DNA of 11,469 nt from Spirochaetia bacterium (GTDB lineage Bacteria > Spirochaetota > Leptospiria > Leptospirales > Leptonemataceae): assembly GCA_029880625.1 (NCBI GenBank), contig JAOUOA010000037.1, forward strand, positions 1 through 11,469. The letters run 5' to 3'. Both the position numbers and the translations under genes were made by a program. Positions within the stretch are counted from its first letter, which is position 1, and each line of letters begins with the position of its first letter. The notes beneath the pieces were generated by a model. It did not search any database and was not told the origin of the DNA. It worked only from the letters and a program-made list of their open reading frames with translations. Shown one piece after another: positions 7,126 to 11,469 of the stretch.

Positions 7126-8421
7126 ATGGCGGATTCAAAACGAGAAAAAATACCGGAGTTAAACCGTCTCAACATTTTATATGTAGAAGATGATTCGGAT
7201 ACCCGTGTAATTGTTTTTAACCTGCTGATTGATCTTGTATCGGTCGTCTATACCGCTGAAAACGGAAAAGAAGGCCTGGAGCTGTTTCAACAGCAAAAAC
7301 CGGATATCGTCATCACCGGAATAAAAATGCCTGAAATGAACGGACTTGAAATGGTCCATGAAATTAAAAAAATCAATCCAGAAGTCCCTATAATGATCCT
7401 TACTTCAGAAAATGAAGAAGGGTATTTTTTACAGGCAATTGATCTTGGAGTTGAAAAATACCTGAAAAAACCCGTTGATCCCAATCAGCTTCTGACTTCG
7501 CTTTATCAGCTGTCGCTTAGCCTTTACCAGAGAAGTGAAATCAATGCCAAAAACGAAATCATTCGCACTGTTCTGGATTCTCATCCTGATTTTATGATGA
7601 TCTGTCAGGGAAGAAACATTCATTATATGAATGTTTCATTTCAGCAGTTTTTAAATATCAATCCCGAACAAATGAACGAACAGCAGATTTCGATTCTGGA
7701 CCCTTACCTTGTATTTCCTGACAATTCAATTCTTGAAAACATCAGTTTTTATGAAGTTCTCAAGCATGCGTCTTTTAACAGCGGAGAAATGATTATCTAT
7801 CTTTTGAACAAAAAAGACGATTCCGTCCACACTTTTTTACTGCACACAAAACAAATTCCGAATTATCCAGAAGTTTTGATTTCTCTTATTGACATAACAG
7901 AAATTGACAAAGAAAAAAAGTTCTTTCATGAACTTGCCATGAAAGATCCTCTTACGGGGGCCTATAACAGAAACCGTTTCAATTCAAATCTTGAAAATGA
8001 AATTGAACGATCGCTGCGTTACAATCACCCTCTGTCCTTAATTATATTTGATATAGACTATTTCAAAAAATTTAATGACGAATTCGGTCATCCTGTAGGC
8101 GACAAAATTTTGATCAATCTGAGCAAATTGATCAAAAGCAACATCAGAATTACGGATATTTTTGCAAGATACGGGGGCGAAGAATTTATTATATTACTTC
8201 CTGAAACAAGCATAAAAAAAGCGGCCGTGATGGCGGAGAACCTGAGAAAGCTCATTGAATTTAATTCTGCACATAACCCGGAATGCCCCAAGCAGATTAC
8301 CTGTAGTTTTGGCGTAACAGAACTTCATGATGACGACTCTTCGGAAACAATCATAAAACGCGTTGATGATGCGCTTTACAGAGCAAAAAATGCTGGCCGA
8401 AATCGGGTAGAAGAAGGATAA
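7126..8421 (+). CDS. diguanylate cyclase with a degenerate (Asp-less) receiver, PAS-like and GGDEF domains
   Basis: This 431-residue cytoplasmic protein should make c-di-GMP from two GTP. Receiver (about 14-130): E21-D22 and K115-P116 are kept, but the phospho-acceptor position reads ITGIKMPEMNG with G65 where Asp is expected, so phosphorylation at the normal site is impossible. A PAS-like region (about 143-262) ends in LIDITEIDKE. The GGDEF domain starts at D274 (DPLTGAYNR) and has D309 (FDIDYF), N317, D326 and the active-site loop GGEEF at 350-354. R341-x2-D344, five residues before the loop, is a proper RxxD inhibitory site, so product feedback is likely. Catalytic residues look complete. 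The gene stops 9 bases before the GTG of ispD, so they are probably co-transcribed. An in-frame TAA upstream makes the ATG at 7126 the natural start. Input may come through the PAS-like domain or through receiver-mediated contacts. Confidence 0.93.
   Translation: MADSKREKIPELNRLNILYVEDDSDTRVIVFNLLIDLVSVVYTAENGKEGLELFQQQKPDIVITGIKMPEMNGLEMVHEIKKINPEVPIMILTSENEEGYFLQAIDLGVEKYLKKPVDPNQLLTSLYQLSLSLYQRSEINAKNEIIRTVLDSHPDFMMICQGRNIHYMNVSFQQFLNINPEQMNEQQISILDPYLVFPDNSILENISFYEVLKHASFNSGEMIIYLLNKKDDSVHTFLLHTKQIPNYPEVLISLIDITEIDKEKKFFHELAMKDPLTGAYNRNRFNSNLENEIERSLRYNHPLSLIIFDIDYFKKFNDEFGHPVGDKILINLSKLIKSNIRITDIFARYGGEEFIILLPETSIKKAAVMAENLRKLIEFNSAHNPECPKQITCSFGVTELHDDDSSETIIKRVDDALYRAKNAGRNRVEEG
8412..8418 (+). 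promoter_or_regulatory. ribosome-binding site supporting the GTG start of ispD
   Basis: AGAAGGA lies inside the last codons of the cyclase gene, 12 bases before the GTG at 8431. The spacing is a little long. This GTG puts the nucleotide-binding loop LLSGGSGSRM at residues 7-16, the normal place for the family. Confidence 0.45.
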
Positions 8422-8430
8422 TGCAATCTG

Positions 8431-9156
8431 GTGAATGCTCATTTTATTTTACTTTCCGGCGGAAGCGGTTCGCGGATGAAATCTTCGGTCCCCAAGCAGT
8501 TTCTGAATTTAAAAGGAAAGCCGGTCATTCTGCACAGCGCAGAAACTTTTATCAACTGGCAGAGACATGGCGGAATGATCTGCGTGGCCAACCCAAAATA
8601 TCTTGAGAAAACAGAAGACGCATTAAACACAGTCCGTATGCAGCTGGAGAAAGAAAATTTATTTTTTAAAGCGGTTCCGGGCGGAAAGAACAGACATGAT
8701 TCTACTCTCAATGGAATTCATGGTCTTGAAAATTTTGTAAAAAAAGATGATCTTTTATTTTTTCATGACGCAGCCCGTCCTCTTCTTCTTGAAGAAGAAC
8801 TGGAAAGGCTTTATTCCGTCTTTTATGAAAATCCCGAGGTAGAAATCGCTTCTTTAGTCTCTCCCGTTACAGAAACACTTGTAACGGGAAATGCTCTACC
8901 TGGAAAAATGTCAGGGATTCTAAATCGAAATGAAGTTTTCGCAGTAAAAACACCCCAGGTCATACGATTTTCCTCACTTAAAAAAATGAATACCGAGAAT
9001 CAGAATCAGGAATTTACAGACCTTCTTACATGGGGTGAAGCTGAAGGTTTAATAGGGACTCTTGTGGAGGCGGATGAAAGCAATATCAAGCTGACGCGCA
9101 GTTCAGATCTTGAGATTCTTTCCTCCCTTCTGGAAAAACGCAAGGGAACTTCATGA
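8431..9156 (+). CDS. ispD: 2-C-methyl-D-erythritol 4-phosphate cytidylyltransferase
   Basis: IspD joins CTP and methylerythritol 4-phosphate to give CDP-methylerythritol, the third step of the non-mevalonate isoprenoid pathway. The protein has 241 residues, close to the usual 230-240. Visible motifs are the CTP loop LLSGGSGSRM with R15, PKQF with K22, GGKNRHDSTLNGI, FFHDAARP, ILNRNEVFAVKTPQ, FTDLL, and NIKLTRSSDL near the C-terminus. The catalytic Arg and Lys of the first loop are intact. The related cytidylyltransferases of cell-wall polyol synthesis (TarI-like) share much of this pattern, so the substrate is inferred from overall fit. The start is GTG; an ATG at 8421 is in another frame. 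It follows the cyclase gene by 9 bases and overlaps thpR by 4 (ATGA at 9153-9156). The usual partner ispF is absent. Confidence 0.85.
   Translation: MNAHFILLSGGSGSRMKSSVPKQFLNLKGKPVILHSAETFINWQRHGGMICVANPKYLEKTEDALNTVRMQLEKENLFFKAVPGGKNRHDSTLNGIHGLENFVKKDDLLFFHDAARPLLLEEELERLYSVFYENPEVEIASLVSPVTETLVTGNALPGKMSGILNRNEVFAVKTPQVIRFSSLKKMNTENQNQEFTDLLTWGEAEGLIGTLVEADESNIKLTRSSDLEILSSLLEKRKGTS
8862..8889. repeat. perfect 10-bp hairpin inside ispD
   Basis: TCCCGTTACA at 8862-8871 is the exact reverse complement of TGTAACGGGA at 8880-8889, with an 8-base loop. Half of the pairs are G-C. It falls in the codons for SPVTETLVTGN. No T-run follows, so it is not a terminator; it may be chance or an mRNA structure within the operon. 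Confidence 0.4.
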
Positions 9157-9701
9157 GACTGTTTACAGCCATATCAATCCCTGTATCCATTCAGGAAGAA
9201 ATCGGAAATATCTGCTACGGAATTCCCAATGCACGATGGGTCAAAAAGGAACAGCTGCATATTACTCTCTGTTTTATTGGCGAAATGGAACAACATCAAC
9301 TTCCTTCGCTAACAGAGGTCCTTTCCGATGTAAGCTTCAAATCTTTTAATCTGAATCTGAAGGGAATCGGACAGTTTTTAACGGCAAAAGATTTAAATAC
9401 AATCTGGCTCGGAGTAAAAGATTCTGATGAACTGACCGAGCTGCAAAGCAGAGTTTCAAAAAAGCTTAAATCAATCGGAATCAATCCGGATAAAAAAAAA
9501 TATTCTCCCCATGTTACCCTGGCAAGAATTAAAAAAGCAACTGGGGGAAGAATCCGCGAATACATGGAAGAATTTTCCCAGTTCCAGACAGAAATATTTC
9601 CAGTCCATTCCTTCAATCTTTTCTCAAGCAGCCTTTACCCGGGCGGTCCCGTTCATACTCTAGAAAAGGAATTTTTTTTCCAATCAAACAATCGCTCATA
9701 A
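9153..9701 (+). CDS. thpR: RNA 2',3'-cyclic phosphodiesterase (2'-5' RNA ligase / LigT family)
   Basis: The 182-residue cytoplasmic protein belongs to the 2H phosphoesterase superfamily. The two catalytic HxTx motifs are present: H36-I-T38-L after RWVKKEQL, and H120-V-T122-L within YSPHVTLAR. The start (MRLFTAISIP) and overall length are typical for the bacterial enzyme, which opens 2',3'-cyclic phosphates on RNA ends and can also act as a 2'-5' ligase in vitro. Its ATG overlaps the ispD stop codon in an ATGA arrangement, implying translational coupling as the last gene of the cyclase-ispD-thpR unit. The middle of the protein is divergent: the Pro/Arg-containing stretch usually before the WxGV strand reads FLTAKDLNTIWLGV here. 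Family assignment is secure, while the physiological substrate is not known. Confidence 0.9.
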   Translation: MRLFTAISIPVSIQEEIGNICYGIPNARWVKKEQLHITLCFIGEMEQHQLPSLTEVLSDVSFKSFNLNLKGIGQFLTAKDLNTIWLGVKDSDELTELQSRVSKKLKSIGINPDKKKYSPHVTLARIKKATGGRIREYMEEFSQFQTEIFPVHSFNLFSSSLYPGGPVHTLEKEFFFQSNNRS

Positions 9702-9740
9702 GTCATGACATTTATAATACAGAAAACAAAATTTGCATAA

Positions 9741-9792
9741 ATTCATTTCCGACGCTGTTAATTTAATTTGTTATTTTCAGAATGAAATGAAT
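9741..9792. repeat. 9-bp inverted repeat in the convergent intergenic region
   Basis: ATTCATTTC at 9741-9749 and GAAATGAAT at 9784-9792 are exact reverse complements separated by 34 bases. The loop is too long for a good intrinsic terminator. It lies in the 160-base gap between the convergent thpR and DUF4846 genes, and its role is unknown. Confidence 0.25.
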
Positions 9793-9855
9793 CCAATATT
9801 TTCGCATATTCACAGGCGATAAAGCAAGAATTGTTTTCAAGAAAAGTATGATCTT

Positions 9856-9878
9856 AAAAATTCAGTTTCTGAATTTTT
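9856..9878. terminator. bidirectional intrinsic terminator candidate between convergent genes
   Basis: AAAAATTCAG and CTGAATTTTT form a perfect 10-bp stem with a TTT loop, flanked by A-rich and T-rich tracts so that either strand ends in a U-run. It contains the TGA stop (9862-9864) of the - strand gene and lies 155 bases after thpR. The stem has only two G-C pairs, so it may be weak, but position and symmetry fit a shared terminator. Confidence 0.5.
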
Positions 9879-10671
9879 TTAAATCTTCTTTATGAAATAT
9901 CCATTCGGGCGTTTCAAGGTTTTTACGAAAATTTATGCTGTACCAGGGACTCAATTCGCCATCTTTTAGATTCAGGAGTATATGAATATCCTGCGCAGGC
10001 ATATAACTTTGCGCAAGAAGAAAAATAACATCTCCCCTTTTGTTATGAATTGCAGTATCCATAACAATCACAGCATGTCCTGGAAAACCGCCCTGTATAA
10101 AGACATTACCGGGTTGTATCTTCTGAATGTCAGAAACGCTGATCAGTTCCCTGGAAAGAGAATACGAACCTGCATAAACAAATACAAAATCCAGATATTT
10201 TCGAAAAGACCTGTATTCATAAGAGAATCCATGTTTTTTTATAAAATACAGTCTGTTTTTCTTTATCAGAGGCCTTTCTCCTTTTGCCCATCTGCTGTAG
10301 GGGAAAGGATCGCCAGAAGTAAGATTAAATTTAATTTTATGATACAATTTTTTTGAATATAAATACTCTGCACGCAGACGCATAACGGCATCGGCACACT
10401 GCTGAAGATCCCTGCTTCCCGTATCAATATCCAGAACAGCAAAATGAAATTTCTGCGAAGCCTTTTTTCTGCCGTTATAATAATAAACAGGAGCACCTTT
10501 TCCTTTCAGAGGAAAATTTCGCAAATAGTCTTCAAACGAATTCGGCTGAAGCGTAATTCTTTTATAACCGTCGGGAAGCAGAATTGACGAAACCCGGTTT
10601 TTTTCAGAATAAATTGATTCAGTTGAAATCATTAAAAAAAGACAGACCCATACAACAATTAATATTCTCAA
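9862..10671 (-). CDS. DUF4846-family secreted or periplasmic protein, TTG start
   Basis: With the start placed at the TTG at 10669-10671 the protein has 269 residues and begins with a short basic-hydrophobic segment (RILIVVWVCLFLMIS) that looks like a signal peptide, giving an exported protein. Family features recognised by eye are VLDIDTGSRDLQQCADAVMRLRAEYLY, FNLTSGDPFPYSRW, GNVFIQGGFPGHAVIVMD, LLAQSYMPAQDIHIL and SPWY. No function is established to my knowledge. C92 (LQQCAD) and H199 (PGHAVIV) sit in the two best-kept motifs, in a Cys-then-His order reminiscent of papain-like or NlpC/P60-like hydrolases; that is inference. An open frame extends back to 10779 but would overlap the upstream gene by nearly 100 bases and bury the signal peptide. 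The TTG has GAGG at a good distance and leaves a 10-base gap. Co-transcription with the upstream membrane protein is likely. Confidence 0.82.
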   Translation of the reverse strand: MRILIVVWVCLFLMISTESIYSEKNRVSSILLPDGYKRITLQPNSFEDYLRNFPLKGKGAPVYYYNGRKKASQKFHFAVLDIDTGSRDLQQCADAVMRLRAEYLYSKKLYHKIKFNLTSGDPFPYSRWAKGERPLIKKNRLYFIKKHGFSYEYRSFRKYLDFVFVYAGSYSLSRELISVSDIQKIQPGNVFIQGGFPGHAVIVMDTAIHNKRGDVIFLLAQSYMPAQDIHILLNLKDGELSPWYSINFRKNLETPEWIFHKEDLKKFRN

Positions 10672-10679
10672 TTCAATCG

Positions 10680-10683
10680 CCTC
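10680..10683 (-). promoter_or_regulatory. ribosome-binding site that decides the TTG start of the DUF4846 gene
   Basis: On the - strand GAGG, within GAGTGAGG, lies 8 bases before the TTG at 10669-10671 and overlaps the stop codon of the upstream gene. It is one of the better Shine-Dalgarno matches in the window and supports coupling of the two genes. Confidence 0.5.
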
Positions 10684-11469
10684 ACTCAGAAAAAATACAG
10701 ATTTTTTTATCCGGCACCACAACTTGATTTTTTGCCAGCCATTCCTTAATATCTTTTTTTTCGACGATGCTGCGGTCATTCAGCTTCCATCCAGGAGGAA
10801 TTCCTCCGCTGTAGCCGTTTACGGTGGGAATTCCTGTTCTGAGAGAAGCCCACATCGCATCTACATCGGAAAATAAAGAAACATATTTTGGATTTCTGTA
10901 GTGAAAGACGCTGCAGCCGCTGTTCGTCAGGCGATTTTCAATTTCGGCAACCAGAAATCTGTGATCATTTTTGCTGTAGGTGTAATTATAAAAATGAGAA
11001 TTTTCAATTACAACCATAAACGAAAGAAGCCAGGATAAATAAATTCCTGCTGCTGGAATTGCGCGGATCCTGTCAACCAAAGCTGCTGTCAAAATTGCTG
11101 AAGGGAATATCAGTACGGCAATAATCCGCGAAACTGCTCGGATAGCATCTGCTCCTGGCAGCGTATGATAAACAAAATACCATAAAGAGAAATCTCCAAA
11201 TCGCAAAAAAGAAAAAAATACAGATACTACAAGAATCGAAAGGATCAACAAAAACAATTGAAAAAAATCAAATTCGCTGTTGCTTAATTTTCCGGTAAAT
11301 CTTAAAAATACAGACTTAAAGATTATAATCAAAGGAACAGTTAACGAAATCAAACCTGAAAACAAGACAGTAGACATGCCGGTTTTTAAATACAAAGAGA
11401 ATAAATTTAAATTACGATATAAAAACGATCCCGGGTGCGGCTTCAGTAAATAATAAACATCTGGAGCAT
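10682..11469 (-). CDS. polytopic membrane protein, C-terminal part (5' end off-window), GT-C glycosyltransferase-like
   Basis: The frame is open from the right window edge to the TGA at 10682-10684, giving 261 visible residues; the true start lies outside. About four hydrophobic membrane segments are followed by a soluble C-terminal region of about 100 residues. The stretch LPGADAIRAVSRI between membrane segments and the motif GIPTVNGYSGGIPPGW in the tail resemble large membrane proteins with a GT-C (PMT/YfhO-like) layout that transfer lipid-linked sugars. This is recognition by eye and the catalytic N-terminal part is not visible, so the function is tentative. A TTG at 11393-11395 could be taken as a start, but codons upstream remain open and encode plausible membrane-protein sequence (PHPGSFLY), so it is internal. 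It precedes the DUF4846 gene by 10 bases. Confidence 0.75.
   Translation of the reverse strand, partial: APDVYYLLKPHPGSFLYRNLNLFSLYLKTGMSTVLFSGLISLTVPLIIIFKSVFLRFTGKLSNSEFDFFQLFLLILSILVVSVFFSFLRFGDFSLWYFVYHTLPGADAIRAVSRIIAVLIFPSAILTAALVDRIRAIPAAGIYLSWLLSFMVVIENSHFYNYTYSKNDHRFLVAEIENRLTNSGCSVFHYRNPKYVSLFSDVDAMWASLRTGIPTVNGYSGGIPPGWKLNDRSIVEKKDIKEWLAKNQVVVPDKKICIFSE

Noticed and set aside
7055..7160. Short open frame starting ATGGAGGAGATG, with a strong GGAGGAG before a second ATG at 7064, ahead of the cyclase.
   Set aside because: The ribosome-binding-like stretch touches the second ATG with no spacer, and the 34-residue product has no recognisable feature and overlaps the real gene in another frame. 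A leader peptide is possible but unsupported.
8421..8606. ATG frame beginning exactly at the end of the cyclase gene.
   Set aside because: It runs inside ispD in the wrong frame and shows no protein family pattern; the GTG frame at 8431 carries all IspD motifs.
8784..8799. CTTCTTC/GAAGAAG inverted repeat in ispD.
   Set aside because: It arises from a run of Leu codons followed by Glu codons; low-complexity coding sequence.
10794..10807. Perfect 14-base palindrome GGAGGAATTCCTCC on the - strand gene.
   Set aside because: It is explained by the codons of the conserved GGIPPG motif, so no separate function is needed.
11393..11395. TTG as start codon of the right-edge membrane protein.
   Set aside because: The frame stays open upstream to the window edge and encodes plausible membrane-protein sequence, so the gene starts outside the window.
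1..11469. Mobile elements, CRISPR arrays, tRNA or rRNA genes.
   Set aside because: No transposase, terminal repeat pair, regularly spaced repeat or cloverleaf could be seen on either strand.

Overview
This AT-rich window looks like part of the chromosome of a free-living, Gram-negative-type bacterium with heavy two-component and cyclic-di-GMP (c-di-GMP) signalling. Two families seen here, DUF4846 and the YwaF/TIGR02206 membrane family, are ones I associate with leptospiral spirochaetes among others. The hybrid-kinase style also fits deltaproteobacterial lineages, so the taxonomic placement is only a guess. No phage, IS element, tRNA, rRNA or CRISPR array is visible. Ribosome-binding sites are mostly weak.

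Left part (1-5285, + strand): the C-terminal receiver domain of a protein that starts off-window, probably a hybrid histidine kinase. After a 250-base AT-rich gap come three tightly spaced signalling genes: a receiver/HD-GYP c-di-GMP phosphodiesterase, a stand-alone CheY-like receiver, and a 1099-residue membrane hybrid histidine kinase. The kinase has a helical sensor domain, two PAS domains (the first strongly FixL-like), HisKA/HATPase and two C-terminal receivers.

Middle (5286-9701, + strand): a PilZ protein fused to a C-terminal zinc ribbon; a short out-of-frame remnant carrying a CxxCKKLRD motif; a YwaF-like integral membrane protein; then an apparent operon of a diguanylate cyclase, ispD and thpR. 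The cyclase has a receiver domain whose phospho-accepting Asp is replaced by Gly. The ispD and thpR genes overlap by four bases.

Right part (9702-11469): a convergent junction with a candidate bidirectional terminator, then on the - strand a DUF4846 protein with a probable TTG start and signal peptide, preceded by the 3' part of a polytopic membrane protein resembling GT-C glycosyltransferases, whose 5' end lies beyond the window.

How it fits together (inference): the window encodes a c-di-GMP maker (GGDEF), breaker (HD-GYP) and reader (PilZ) beside a possible haem/oxygen-sensing hybrid kinase and a free receiver. This would allow phosphorelay input to set c-di-GMP level and output. The most testable oddities are the phosphorylation-dead receiver on the cyclase, the FixL-type haem-ligand signature in the kinase, and the PilZ-zinc-ribbon fusion.
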